DNA from: Sporosarcina ureae
Lineage (GTDB): Bacteria; Bacillota; Bacilli; Bacillales_A; Planococcaceae
Reading direction: 5' to 3'
Assembly: GCF_002109325.1 (NCBI RefSeq)
Contig: NZ_CP015348.1
Coordinates: 2,977,501 to 3,041,500, forward strand
DNA: 64,000 nucleotides
Each line of letters begins with the position of its first letter. The first letter of the stretch is position 1. Under the pieces are notes generated by a model that did no database searches, was not told where the DNA came from, and was given only the letters and a program-made list of their open reading frames with translations. Below, piece after piece: positions 18,169 to 26,595 of the stretch. Both the position numbers and the translations under genes were made by a program.

Positions 18169-18206
18169 CTCTGTACACTCACCTATAGAATGCGGAGGAA
18201 AAGCCA

Positions 18207-18992
18207 ATGGTACGTACAAGAGTAGAAATTTGTGGAATCAATACGTCCGAGCTGCCATTATTGACGCCAACTGTGATGAAAGAAACATTCATTCGTTTGC
18301 AAAGCGGTGACGAATTTGCCAGAGATGAATTGGTGTTTGCGAATTTGCGTCTAGTACTCAGCCTAGTTCAACGCTTTAACTATCGTGGAGAACAGGCTGA
18401 TGATTTATTCCAAGTTGGTTGTATTGGGTTGTTGAAAGCCATAGACAATTTTGATTTAAAACATAATGTCAGGTTTTCCACCTATGCCGTGCCGATGATT
18501 ATTGGAGAAATTAAACGGCATCTTCGTGATCATCATGCTGTCCGTGTATCCAGATCGTTACGTGATATAGCTTATAAAGCCATTAGGGCAAAAGAACAAT
18601 ATGTCAACGAGCATCAACACGAACCAAGAATCTCTGATCTGGAGAAGATTACGGGAATACCGGAAGAAGATATACTCTTTGCTTTAGATGCTATACAAGA
18701 TCCCATGTCGTTGCATGAGCCGATGAACAGTGATGGCGGCGATCCGATTTATATGATGGATCAGCTGCATGATCAGAGAGTGTCTGAAGACCGCTGGATG
18801 AACTATGTGTCCATAAAAGATAAAATGGGCGATTTAGATGAACGTCAACAGCTTATCGTCTCCAAACGATTTTACCTCGGTCAGACGCAAACTGAAATTG
18901 CCAAGGAACTTGGAATATCGCAAGCGCAAATTTCTAGAATTGAAAAGCATGCGATGGAGCAGATTCGGCTTGGAATTGAGCAGAAGAAATAG
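18207..18992 (+). CDS. sigG: SigG, late forespore sigma factor
   Basis: This 261-residue sigma factor opens with MVRTRVEICGINTSELP, the SigG-type N-terminus that includes the SpoIIAB/CsfB-sensitive region. It has region 2 (ANLRLVLSLVQRFNYRGEQADDLFQVGCIGLLKAIDNFD), region 3 and a region 4 helix-turn-helix (QTQTEIAKELGISQAQISRIEK). It drives late forespore genes such as SASP and germination genes. GGAGGAAAA precedes ATG 18207. A terminator follows. Confidence 0.97.
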   Translation: MVRTRVEICGINTSELPLLTPTVMKETFIRLQSGDEFARDELVFANLRLVLSLVQRFNYRGEQADDLFQVGCIGLLKAIDNFDLKHNVRFSTYAVPMIIGEIKRHLRDHHAVRVSRSLRDIAYKAIRAKEQYVNEHQHEPRISDLEKITGIPEEDILFALDAIQDPMSLHEPMNSDGGDPIYMMDQLHDQRVSEDRWMNYVSIKDKMGDLDERQQLIVSKRFYLGQTQTEIAKELGISQAQISRIEKHAMEQIRLGIEQKK

Positions 18993-19014
18993 TAATAGCT
19001 ATTAATATACAGAG

Positions 19015-19052
19015 ACTGTCCTTGCCACTTAAGTGTGGTTAGGGCAGTTTTT
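19015..19052 (+). terminator. Terminator after sigG
   Basis: A 14-base stem with two mismatches and one wobble pair (ACTGTCCTTGCCAC / GTGGTTAGGGCAGT) is followed by TTTTTGTTTTT, 23 bases after the sigG stop. Confidence 0.8.
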
Positions 19053-19059
19053 GTTTTTG

Positions 19060-19140
19060 GATAGCGAAGCGCCCAAAATCATGCCCCGTGGAAAGCGTCC
19101 ATTTCTGCAACGGAGATCCCAAACCACTATCCAATGTCTT
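19060..19140. repeat. Fragment of dispersed GTGGAAAGCGTCC repeat
   Basis: The core GTGGAAAGCGTCC lies at 19088-19100 between sigG and ylmC. A short inverted pairing (GGATAGCG near 19058, ACTATCC near 19125) flanks it. It looks like a decayed copy of the intergenic repeat also seen at 41309 and, inverted, at 39178. Confidence 0.4.
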
Positions 19141-19230
19141 AGTTCTCTATACACTTCCTGATTTGAGAAGCAGTTTTTCACGTTCTCATTAAAACTCACT
19201 ATGCATAGTATGAAAGAAGGAGGGGAAACT

Positions 19231-19476
19231 ATGCGTTTTTCCAGCTTGCAGAAAAAAGAAGTGATTGAATTAAAAAAAGGATCATTCCTCGGTTTTGTTC
19301 AAGACGCCACAATAGACATCGAAAAAGGTGAAATAGCACAACTTCACATTGGGGAACTTGAACGCTCATTCTTCACGGATAGCAAGTCAAAAGGTGTGCA
19401 GAAAATCGATTATAAAGATGTCATGACGATTGGAAAAGATATTATCTTGATAGATAATAAACAGCTTAATAAGTGA
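19231..19476 (+). CDS. ylmC: YlmC/YmxH family PRC-barrel protein
   Basis: This 81-residue protein is a single PRC-barrel-like domain (GSFLGFVQDATIDIEKGEIAQL; YKDVMTIGKDIILI). YlmC/YmxH proteins are common in spore formers; the function is unknown. ATG 19231 is chosen because GAAGGAGGGG lies just upstream; an in-frame ATG at 19201 lies before that site. It heads the ylm group as in B. subtilis. Confidence 0.85.
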   Translation: MRFSSLQKKEVIELKKGSFLGFVQDATIDIEKGEIAQLHIGELERSFFTDSKSKGVQKIDYKDVMTIGKDIILIDNKQLNK

Positions 19477-19483
19477 CTTATCG

Positions 19484-19512
19484 TTGATATATAGTGCTCT
19501 AATTGATACAAT
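19484..19512 (+). promoter_or_regulatory. SigA promoter for ylmE-sepF-ylmG
   Basis: TTGATA (19484-19489) and TACAAT (19507-19512) are 17 bases apart, just after ylmC. Transcription would begin near 19519, which supports ATG 19543 rather than ATG 19522 as the ylmE start. Confidence 0.65.
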
Positions 19513-19542
19513 GAAATAAAGATGATGAAAAGTAGTGATAAT

Positions 19543-20234
19543 ATGGAACAAGTAGAACAACGACTAGCAACTATACAAAAACAAATAAATGAAGCATGTG
19601 AAACGTCAAATCGTTCAGTTGAAGACATCACGTTGATAGCTGTCACGAAGCAAGTTTCTTCAGCTCGGGCACAGTCTCTTTTGGATGTTGGTATACAGGA
19701 CTTAGGAGAAAATCGTCTTGAAGGCTTGCTTGAAAAGCAAGAAGCGATTAAGGATTCGGTACATTGGCATTTCATTGGTAACTTACAGACACGAAAAGTA
19801 AAAGAATTAGTCCATACAATTGACTGTCTTCATTCGCTAGACCGTATGAGTCTTGCGAAAGAAGTGAATAAGCGGGCAAGTCAGCCGTTGAATTGTTTGT
19901 ACAAGTCAATGTTTCGGGTGAAGAATCTAAATCGGGTATTACTCCTGATGAAGTAGATGAATTTTTTGAGCAATTAGCAACTTATGAGAATGTTCATGTT
20001 ATTGGACTCATGACGATGGCGCAAAATACGGAAGATGAATCCATAATTCGCAATACATTCCGTTCTTTACGTGAACTGCGTGACCGAATTGCAGCGAAAA
20101 AGTACTCCTACGCTCCCTGTACAAAGCTGTCTATGGGGATGTCCAATGACTTTACAATCGCAATAGAAGAAGGTGCAACCCATATACGCATCGGCACTGC
20201 ATTGGCCGGATCAGAAAGCGAGGAAACTGAATGA
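19543..20234 (+). pseudogene. ylmE: YlmE, PLP-binding YggS/PROSC family protein, frameshifted
   Basis: The gene is split over two frames. The first part (to about 19895) encodes the N-terminal half with the PLP lysine (LIAVTKQVS) and GENRLEGLLEKQ. The second part (from about 19893) continues with FVQVNVSGEESKSGI and the C-terminal LSMGMSNDFTIAIEEGATHIRIG. A one-base deletion near 19893-19900, probably one T of TGTTT, joins the two. The joined product would be near 230 residues, the family's size. YggS/PROSC proteins buffer pyridoxal phosphate. ATG 19522 is an alternative start. A sequence error is as likely as a real mutation. Confidence 0.87.
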
Positions 20235-20734
20235 GCCTCAAAAAACGATTAGAAAAAATGTTTTGGGTACAAGAAGAAGACTTAGTTCAACAACCTCAAC
20301 CTAAAGCTCAAAGCAAGCCTTCAAAAAGTGAACAGGCTATTGCTCGCAAAGAGATGAAGAAACTTGGAGGTAAGAAAAGAGCTGTCAATAGCCGTCTTCA
20401 AAGTGGACAACAACAGTCTTCGCCTGCTCAAGCTCCAGTGATTAGCTTACAAAGTCTTCAAAAATCATCAAAAGTTATTTTGCTCGAACCACGTTCTTAT
20501 GCAGAAGTAGAAGACATTGCAGAACATTTAAAGAATCGTCGTTCCGTCGTAGTTAACTTGCAACAGATAGAACGAGATCAAGGGTTTCGTATCATTGATT
20601 TCTTGAGTGGGACAGTATATGCACTCGGTGGCGATATTCAGCGGATTGGCGCAGATATTTTTCTGTGTGCACCTGACAACGTAGAAGTAGCCGGTAAAAT
20701 CACAGAATTTCTATCAGAGCAACAAGATCGATAG
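20231..20734 (+). CDS. sepF: SepF, FtsZ-bundling septum protein
   Basis: This 167-residue protein has an N-terminal amphipathic segment ([13 protein letters not shown]) for membrane binding, a Lys/Gln-rich linker (about 20-75) and the conserved SepF domain ([29 protein letters not shown] to the end). SepF rings bundle FtsZ and tether it to the membrane. Its ATG overlaps the ylmE stop (ATGA), so the ylmE frameshift could reduce translational coupling. Confidence 0.95.
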   Translation: MSLKKRLEKMFWVQEEDLVQQPQPKAQSKPSKSEQAIARKEMKKLGGKKRAVNSRLQSGQQQSSPAQAPVISLQSLQKSSKVILLEPRSYAEVEDIAEHLKNRRSVVVNLQQIERDQGFRIIDFLSGTVYALGGDIQRIGADIFLCAPDNVEVAGKITEFLSEQQDR

Positions 20735-20799
20735 GCTACACAACTTAGGACTTTCATTAAATGAAGGTTGAACAATTTGAATGAGGTGTACATGTTATT

Positions 20800-21090
20800 A
20801 TGATCGCATTATTAAATAATTCATATCTTTTGATCTCTGGAGCGTTACAATTATTTTCAATCCTGTTAGTCATTTATATCTTGATGTCATGGGTTCCCTC
20901 CACTAGAGAAACAAAATTCGGTAAACTTATAGGGAAAATAGCGGAACCGTATTTAGGATTTTTCCGTAAATTCATTCCACCATTCGGAATGATTGATTTT
21001 TCACCGATTGTCGCACTGTTGGCATTACAATTAATCAGTAGAGGAATCGGCCAAATCTACTTAATGATCTTCCAAGCATTGGTATATTAA
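20800..21090 (+). CDS. ylmG: YlmG, YggT-family membrane protein
   Basis: This 96-residue protein has two hydrophobic segments (about 10-30 and 65-90) around the family motif (SWVPSTRETKFGKLIGKIAEPYLGFFRKFIPPFGMIDFSPIVA). YggT family members are linked to division or organelle-DNA distribution in plastids; the bacterial role is unclear. The Shine-Dalgarno is weak (GAGGTG, 11 bases upstream). A terminator follows. Confidence 0.9.
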   Translation: MIALLNNSYLLISGALQLFSILLVIYILMSWVPSTRETKFGKLIGKIAEPYLGFFRKFIPPFGMIDFSPIVALLALQLISRGIGQIYLMIFQALVY

Positions 21091-21112
21091 GTATAACCTT
21101 AATTGAAAATGG

Positions 21113-21140
21113 AAATCCTCACAAGGTGAGGATTTTTTTA
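21113..21140 (+). terminator. Terminator after ylmG
   Basis: A perfect 10-bp stem (AAATCCTCAC / GTGAGGATTT) with a 3-base loop runs into seven Ts. It lies inside the ylm group, so ylmH may need readthrough or its own promoter. Confidence 0.85.
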
Positions 21141-21159
21141 TATAAGGAGAAGAAATAAA

Positions 21160-21936
21160 ATGGATTCGATATTTCAACATTTTCGTAAAGATGAACAACC
21201 TTTTATTGAGAAAGTAAATAGTTGGGTGAAGGAAGTAGAAGACACATACGCACCCAAGTTAACAGAATTTCTAGATCCTCGACAGCGCTTTATTACTGAG
21301 TCGATCGTCAGGAACTCAGATCTTACACTGACAGCTGACGGTGGTTTTTTAGATGCAGAGCGCCAGAGAGTACTCATTTATCCAGATTACTATATGCCGA
21401 CTAAAGATGATTTTCAAATCAGTATTTATCAAGTGAACTACCCACAAAAATTTGTTACAATGAAACATTCTCAATTGCTCGGATCCCTAATGTCTATAGG
21501 TATTGAACGTTCCCGATTTGGTGATATTCAACTAACAGAAGAAGCGGTCCAATTCGCAGTTGCACAAGAAGTCTCAGAGTATATTCATGTCAATTTCACA
21601 CAAGTTGGTAAAGTGAAAGTATCCGTAGAGCCGGTACTAAATGCTGAAGATTTTATTGATATAAAAGAAGAATGGACAGAAGATCTATATATTATAAGCT
21701 CATTGCGTCTAGATACTGTCGTAGCCGCATTAACGAACAGTTCAAGAGCCAAAGCTTCCTCTTTAATTAAAGGAGAAAAAGTAAAAGTAAATTGGGCTAT
21801 GATTGATCAACAGGCATTTGAAATAGAAGAATACGATGTTCTTTCAATTAGAGGATATGGACGGTTTAGAATCATGAGTATCGAAGGACGCACGAAAAAA
21901 GACAAAATCCGTGTAATGATTGGATCGCTAGTATAG
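21160..21936 (+). CDS. ylmH: YlmH, S4-domain RNA-binding protein
   Basis: This 258-residue protein has an N-terminal YlmH domain and a C-terminal S4 RNA-binding fold (about 182-245: LRLDTVVAALTNSSRAKASSLIKGEKVKVN). YlmH has been linked to rescue of stalled ribosomes by binding peptidyl-tRNA-50S complexes; rqcH, of the same pathway, is also in this window. TAAGGAGAAG lies before ATG 21160. Confidence 0.92.
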   Translation: MDSIFQHFRKDEQPFIEKVNSWVKEVEDTYAPKLTEFLDPRQRFITESIVRNSDLTLTADGGFLDAERQRVLIYPDYYMPTKDDFQISIYQVNYPQKFVTMKHSQLLGSLMSIGIERSRFGDIQLTEEAVQFAVAQEVSEYIHVNFTQVGKVKVSVEPVLNAEDFIDIKEEWTEDLYIISSLRLDTVVAALTNSSRAKASSLIKGEKVKVNWAMIDQQAFEIEEYDVLSIRGYGRFRIMSIEGRTKKDKIRVMIGSLV

Positions 21937-21945
21937 AGAGAATCC

Positions 21946-21974
21946 TTGATAAATTAAGAAAAGTAGTGTTTAAT
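21946..21974 (+). promoter_or_regulatory. Probable promoter of divIVA
   Basis: TTGATA (21946-21951) and TTTAAT (21969-21974) are 17 bases apart, about 60 bases before the divIVA start. The -10 box is a weak match. Confidence 0.45.
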
Positions 21975-22035
21975 CAAGTAGTAAACACAATCACATTGTA
22001 AACTATGTAAGCATACTGAAAGGAGAAAGCGTATT

Positions 22036-22602
22036 ATGGCTTTAACCCCTACGGATATACATAACAAAACGTTTAATACGAAATTTCGTGGCTATGATGA
22101 AGATGAAGTTAATGGGTTTTTAGAACAACTTATGAAAGACTATGAAAACGTCTTAAAGAAAAATGAAGATCTTGAAAAAACGGTTTCTGATAATGAGGTA
22201 AAGATTACTCATTTTAATTTAATTGAAGAAACAATGCAGAAATCTATTTTGATTGCACAAGAGGCTGCAGAAGATGTACGAAAAAATGCGATTCAAGAAT
22301 CAAAATTAATTATCTCTGAAGCCGAAAAAAATGCAGATCGTCTTGTGAATGACGCACTCGCGCAAGCAAGAAAAATTGCACTCGAAGTGGAAGTGTTGAA
22401 GAAACAGTCAAAAGTATTCAAAAGCCGCTTCAAAATGATGGTAGAAGCGCAGCTTGATATGATCAATACGGAAGACTGGGACGACTTGTTGAAGTATGAA
22501 TTGGATACAACGAGCGTAGAAAGTGTAGCAGAGCAAGAGCTAGATCTTCCAAATGTAGACAGTCTAGGCGAAGAACTAGTTAAGAAGACGGAAGAAGCTT
22601 GA
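22036..22602 (+). CDS. divIVA: DivIVA, polar/septal curvature-binding scaffold
   Basis: This 188-residue protein starts with the DivIVA domain (LTPTDIHNKTFNTKFRGYDEDEVNGFLEQL, membrane-curvature binding) followed by a long coiled coil (about 35-150) and an acidic tail. DivIVA recruits MinJ/MinCD and, in sporulation, RacA to negative curvature at poles and septa. AAAGGAG lies before ATG 22036. A consensus promoter for ileS overlaps its stop codon. Confidence 0.96.
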   Translation: MALTPTDIHNKTFNTKFRGYDEDEVNGFLEQLMKDYENVLKKNEDLEKTVSDNEVKITHFNLIEETMQKSILIAQEAAEDVRKNAIQESKLIISEAEKNADRLVNDALAQARKIALEVEVLKKQSKVFKSRFKMMVEAQLDMINTEDWDDLLKYELDTTSVESVAEQELDLPNVDSLGEELVKKTEEA

Positions 22603-22627
22603 CAACTTCCGAACACATTTTTATAAT
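22599..22627 (+). promoter_or_regulatory. Full-consensus SigA promoter for ileS
   Basis: TTGACA (22599-22604) and TATAAT (22622-22627) are separated by exactly 17 bases. The -35 box overlaps the divIVA stop codon. The strong promoter is then throttled by the T-box leader downstream. Confidence 0.92.
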
Positions 22628-22644
22628 GAAATGTAAATTAAAAT

Positions 22645-22881
22645 GAAGAAGCGTTGACGGAAAGAGTACTTTCTAATTATACCCATAGCGAGCCGGGGGC
22701 GGTGTAAGCCCGGTGGTACATTAGAAACGAAAATCACTCCTGAGCTAGAACCTTTATATAGATCTGGGTTCTCGGTATCACACTGCCGTTATTAGTGTCT
22801 AAGCGGCAATTGCTTTATGCAATTGCAAGTAGGGTGGTACCGCGAGAATGAACCTCGTCCCTTTTTGGGATGGGGTTTTTT
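22645..22881 (+). promoter_or_regulatory. Ile T-box riboswitch of ileS
   Basis: The T-box sequence AGGGTGGTACCGCG is at 22831-22844. Stem I includes TTTCTAAT / ATTAGAAA above a specifier loop whose GAAAATCACTCC contains ATC (22733-22735), an isoleucine codon, matching ileS. Further hairpins lie between (GAACC...GGGTTC; GCAATTGC...GCAATTGC). The terminator is AACCTCGTCCC / GGGATGGGGTT (22851-22877) plus Ts. Uncharged tRNA-Ile would stabilise the antiterminator and allow readthrough into ileS. Confidence 0.95.
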
Positions 22882-22888
22882 ATATTCA

Positions 22889-23157
22889 AAAGTGGAAAGC
22901 GCCGTTTAGGCTCGACAGGCGTTGGAAGACCATCCAAAAAGGCGTTCTTTGCCTTTCTGGATGATCTGAAACGACCCGAGAGCCTGGCGCTTGCAACTAG
23001 CCGAAATCCAAAGTGGAAAGCGCCGTTTAGGCTCGACAGGCGTTGGAAGACCATCCAAAAAGGCGTTCTTTGCCTTTCTGGATGGTCTGAAACGTCCCGA
23101 GAGCCTGGCGCTTGCAGCTAGCCGAAATCAAAAGTGGAAAGCGCCGTTTAGGCTCGA
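22889..23157 (+). repeat. Tandem 121-bp palindromic repeat in the ileS leader (two full copies and a 27-base third)
   Basis: Copies begin at 22889, 23010 and 23131, each with AAAGTGGAAAGCGCCG; the period is exactly 121 bases. The first two differ at only a few positions; the third stops after GGCTCGA. Each unit is a nested imperfect palindrome: outer AAGCGCC / GGCGCTT, then AGGCTC / GAGAGCCT, then GCGTT / AACGT, then a 16-bp hairpin (GACCATCCAAAAAGGC / GCCTTTCTGGATGGTC, loop GTTCTTT). It lies after the T-box terminator and before the ileS ribosome-binding site, so it is in the 5' leader of every full ileS transcript. A related array in inverted orientation is at 53980-54303. Confidence 0.93.
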
Positions 23158-23213
23158 AAAACGTTCATACCAATCAAAAAAATGATTCACACATATTTTA
23201 AGGAGGAATTATA

Positions 23214-25973
23214 ATGGAATATAAAGATACATTGCTTATGCCGAAAACCGATTTCCCTATGCGTGGCAATCTGCCAAATAATGAGCCGAAAATGCAGGAA
23301 GAATGGAATGAAAAGAATATCTATCAGCAAGTGCAGGAACGTACTGCAGATCGTCCGTCCTTCATATTGCATGATGGACCTCCCTATGCGAACGGTGACT
23401 TACACATGGGCCACGCACTTAACAAAGTACTAAAAGATTTTATCATTCGTTATAAATCAATGTCTGGCTTCCGCGCTCCGTATGTACCGGGATGGGATAC
23501 ACATGGTTTGCCAATTGAGCAAGCACTTGTAAATAAAAAAGTCGATCGCAAGAAAATGAGCACGGCTGAATTCCGCAAAATGTGTGAGGAGTATGCACTT
23601 CAACAAATCGACAATCAGCGTACGCAATTTAAGCGTCTCGGTGTTCGCGGAGATTGGGACAATCCATATATCACGCTGAAGCCTGAATTTGAATCTCGTC
23701 AAATTCAAGTATTCGGTGAAATGGCTAAAAAAGGATATATCTATAAAGGATTAAAGCCTGTTTACTGGTCACCTTCAAGTGAAACGGCATTGGCGGAAGC
23801 AGAAATTGAATATCAAGATAAAAAGTCTGCGTCTATTTATGTAAGCTTCCCGATCCAAGATGGAAAAGGTGTACTAGATGAAGATGTGAAGTTCCTGATC
23901 TGGACAACGACACCATGGACAATTCCTGCAAACTTAGGAATTTCCGTTCATCCTAAATTTACGTATGCAGTAGTAAAAGTGCAGAATGAGAAATTTGTAG
24001 TAGCAAAAGATTTAGTGGAGTATTTGGCGAAAGAACTGGAATGGGAAGAGTACTCGATCGAAAAAGAAGTTCAAGGTTCAGACCTTGACCGGATTGTTGC
24101 CAGACATCCATTCTATGATCGTGATTCATTAGTTATGCTAGGTGAGCATGTTACAGCAGATGCTGGTACAGGCTGTGTTCATACAGCACCAGGTCATGGT
24201 GAAGACGACTTCTACGTGAGTAAGCAATACGGAATCGATGCATTATCTCCAATTGATGACCGCGGTGTCATGACGGAAGAAGCACCATTTTTCGCTGGTA
24301 TGTTCTATGAGGATGCGAATAAAGCCGTAACTGAAAAGTTGGAAGAAGTCGGCGCACTTCAAAAGTTGTCATTTTTCACTCACTCGTATCCGCATGATTG
24401 GCGTACGAAGAAGCCGGTCATCTACCGTGCGACTTCACAATGGTTCGCTTCTATTGAATCGTTCAGAAGTGATTTACTCGAAGCGATCCGTACTACTACA
24501 TTCACGCCATCTTGGGGTGAAACACGTTTATTCAATATGGTCCGTGACCGTGGAGACTGGTGTATTTCTCGTCAGCGTGTATGGGGTGTTCCGATTCCAG
24601 TATTTTATGCGGAAAATGGAGAAGTAATTCTGACAGACGAAACGGTCAGTCATGTAGCAGGTTTATTCCGTGAGAACGGATCGAATATTTGGTTCGAGCG
24701 TTCTGCAAAAGAACTATTGCCAGAAGGCTACACCCACGAAGGAAGTCCGAATGGCGAGTTCACGAAAGAAACGGACATTATGGATGTCTGGTTCGACTCA
24801 GGAACAACACATCAAGGTGTACTTGATGAGCGTGATGATCTTCGTTATCCGGCAGATTTATACCTTGAAGGTTCGGATCAATACCGCGGTTGGTTTAACT
24901 CATCATTGACAACTAGCGTAGCGATCAATGGTATTGCACCGTATAAAGGTATCTTGAGCCATGGTTTCACATTGGACAAAAATGGTCGTAAGATGAGTAA
25001 ATCTCTAGGGAATGTAATCGTCCCTTCAAAAGTCATCAATCAACTTGGCGCAGACATCGTGCGTCTATGGGTATCATCTGTAGATTATACAGCTGATGTT
25101 CGTGTATCTGATTCGAACTTTAAGCAAGTTTCAGAAGTTTACCGTAAGATCCGTAATACGATCCGTTTCTTGCATGGTAACGTAGCCGACTTTAATCCAG
25201 CTACAGATCGCGTAGCATTTGATGATATGCGTGCAGTTGATCAGTATGTCTATGTGAAGTTGCAAGATTTGACTGAGGAAGTGCTTACAGCTTACGAGCA
25301 GTATGCGTTCCCTACCGTCTACCACGCAATCAATAATTTCTGTACAGGCGTGCTCAGCTCGCTCTACTTGGATATTGCGAAAGATGTAGTCTATATTGAA
25401 GCTGCGAATCATCCAGATCGACGTGCAATGCAGTCGGTGATGCATGATACATTGATTACACTAGTCAAGCTCATCACACCGATCTTGCCACACACAGCAG
25501 ATGAAATGTGGAAATATATTCAGCATGTTGAAGAAGACAGTGTCCAATTGACGGATATGCCGAAAGCGGATCATAAAGGCGAAGAAGCGGACAAGCTACG
25601 TGAGCGCTTTGATGACTTGATGGATATCCGTGATGATGTCTTGAAGGCACTAGAAGAAGCCCGTAACGCGAAAGTAATCGGTAAATCTTTGGAAGCTAAA
25701 GTGACAGTTGTATTGCCTGAAGATCAACGTGGAATTCTGCAAGCAGAGGATATTGATTTTGCGCAATTCTTTATCGTATCCGCATTTGAAGAAAGTACAA
25801 ATGCAGAACTGCCAAATGCAATGAAACTAGATCACGCAACGGTCTTGGTTGAACCTGCAGAAGGTGAAAAATGTGAACGATGCTGGACTATCTCCAAGAC
25901 AGTTGGAGAAGACACTGACCATCCGACACTATGTACACGATGCGCAACTGTTGTGAAAGAAAACTATGCGTAA
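23214..25973 (+). CDS. ileS: IleS, isoleucyl-tRNA synthetase
   Basis: This 919-residue class Ia synthetase charges tRNA-Ile. HIGH-type H64-M-G-H67, the CP1 editing domain (about 190-395, with [18 protein letters not shown] core [13 protein letters not shown]), KMSKS (593-597) and a C-terminal zinc finger with paired Cys (CERCW...CTRC) are intact. Length and the zinc finger fit the common bacterial, mupirocin-sensitive type. AAGGAGGAA lies 7 bases before ATG 23214. It is controlled by the T-box upstream. Confidence 0.97.
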   Translation: MEYKDTLLMPKTDFPMRGNLPNNEPKMQEEWNEKNIYQQVQERTADRPSFILHDGPPYANGDLHMGHALNKVLKDFIIRYKSMSGFRAPYVPGWDTHGLPIEQALVNKKVDRKKMSTAEFRKMCEEYALQQIDNQRTQFKRLGVRGDWDNPYITLKPEFESRQIQVFGEMAKKGYIYKGLKPVYWSPSSETALAEAEIEYQDKKSASIYVSFPIQDGKGVLDEDVKFLIWTTTPWTIPANLGISVHPKFTYAVVKVQNEKFVVAKDLVEYLAKELEWEEYSIEKEVQGSDLDRIVARHPFYDRDSLVMLGEHVTADAGTGCVHTAPGHGEDDFYVSKQYGIDALSPIDDRGVMTEEAPFFAGMFYEDANKAVTEKLEEVGALQKLSFFTHSYPHDWRTKKPVIYRATSQWFASIESFRSDLLEAIRTTTFTPSWGETRLFNMVRDRGDWCISRQRVWGVPIPVFYAENGEVILTDETVSHVAGLFRENGSNIWFERSAKELLPEGYTHEGSPNGEFTKETDIMDVWFDSGTTHQGVLDERDDLRYPADLYLEGSDQYRGWFNSSLTTSVAINGIAPYKGILSHGFTLDKNGRKMSKSLGNVIVPSKVINQLGADIVRLWVSSVDYTADVRVSDSNFKQVSEVYRKIRNTIRFLHGNVADFNPATDRVAFDDMRAVDQYVYVKLQDLTEEVLTAYEQYAFPTVYHAINNFCTGVLSSLYLDIAKDVVYIEAANHPDRRAMQSVMHDTLITLVKLITPILPHTADEMWKYIQHVEEDSVQLTDMPKADHKGEEADKLRERFDDLMDIRDDVLKALEEARNAKVIGKSLEAKVTVVLPEDQRGILQAEDIDFAQFFIVSAFEESTNAELPNAMKLDHATVLVEPAEGEKCERCWTISKTVGEDTDHPTLCTRCATVVKENYA

Positions 25974-25989
25974 GCAATCTTGATGTCTC

Positions 25990-26030
25990 AGCCATCATCA
26001 TTCATTCGTGGATGATGATGGCTTTTTTTT
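25990..26030 (+). terminator. Terminator after ileS
   Basis: A perfect 15-bp stem (AGCCATCATCATTCA / TGGATGATGATGGCT) with a TTCG-like loop is followed by eight Ts. Confidence 0.95.
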
Positions 26031-26112
26031 ACACAGTAGGACCGACAATCATATTGCAAGACAAAATTTGTGGTAAACTAAAGAAGAAATTAGCTGGACG
26101 GAGGGTAATGAA

Positions 26113-26595
26113 GTGATCGTTTATTATGCTATTGCTGTACTGGTTATCGGCTTGGATCAGCTGACGAAGTGGCTAATCGTAAAAAATATGGAACTAGGTG
26201 AACATATATCTGTTCTGGATCCTTATATCGCATTGCTGTCCCACCGTAACCGTGGCGCTGCGTGGGGAATGCTAGAAGGGAAAATGTGGCTGTTTTTCAT
26301 TGTAACTATTGTAGTAGTGGTGGCTATAATTTATTTCTTCCATACAGAAGGTAAAAAGGATCGACTACTAGGTGTGAGTCTGATGCTATTGCTCGGCGGT
26401 GCGATCGGCAACTTCATCGATCGACTAGTAAGGGGAGAAGTAGTAGATTTTATTAGCGTCCTGATTCCTGTGATTAACTATGATTTTCCGATATTTAATG
26501 TGGCGGATGCTGCACTGACAATTGCTGTCATACTGATTTTGTTACATGTGCTACTTGATGAGAAAAAGAAAAAGAAAAAGAAAAAGGTGTCGTAA
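26113..26595 (+). CDS. lspA: LspA, lipoprotein signal peptidase
   Basis: This 160-residue aspartic protease with four membrane segments cleaves signal peptides from prolipoproteins after lipid attachment. Family motifs are NRGAAWGML, GGAIGNFIDRLVRGEVVDFI (first catalytic Asp region) and FNVADAALTIAV (second). The start is GTG 26113 with CGGAGGG upstream; the nearby ATG at 26107 is out of frame. The C-terminus is a run of eight lysines encoded by a purine repeat, a likely slippage site. Its stop overlaps the next ATG. Confidence 0.95.
   Translation: MIVYYAIAVLVIGLDQLTKWLIVKNMELGEHISVLDPYIALLSHRNRGAAWGMLEGKMWLFFIVTIVVVVAIIYFFHTEGKKDRLLGVSLMLLLGGAIGNFIDRLVRGEVVDFISVLIPVINYDFPIFNVADAALTIAVILILLHVLLDEKKKKKKKKVS

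Noticed and set aside
18122..18310. 62-codon open frame between sigE and sigG
   Set aside because: It overlaps the sigG promoter and start in another frame and has no ribosome-binding site.
22889..23157. Tandem repeat as a CRISPR array
   Set aside because: The units are 121 bases, contiguous and palindromic throughout, with no unique spacers and no cas genes nearby.
22870..23185. Two overlapping open frames of 64-83 codons in the ileS leader
   Set aside because: They are translations of the tandem 121-bp repeat; their similarity to each other reflects the DNA repeat, and neither has a ribosome-binding site.
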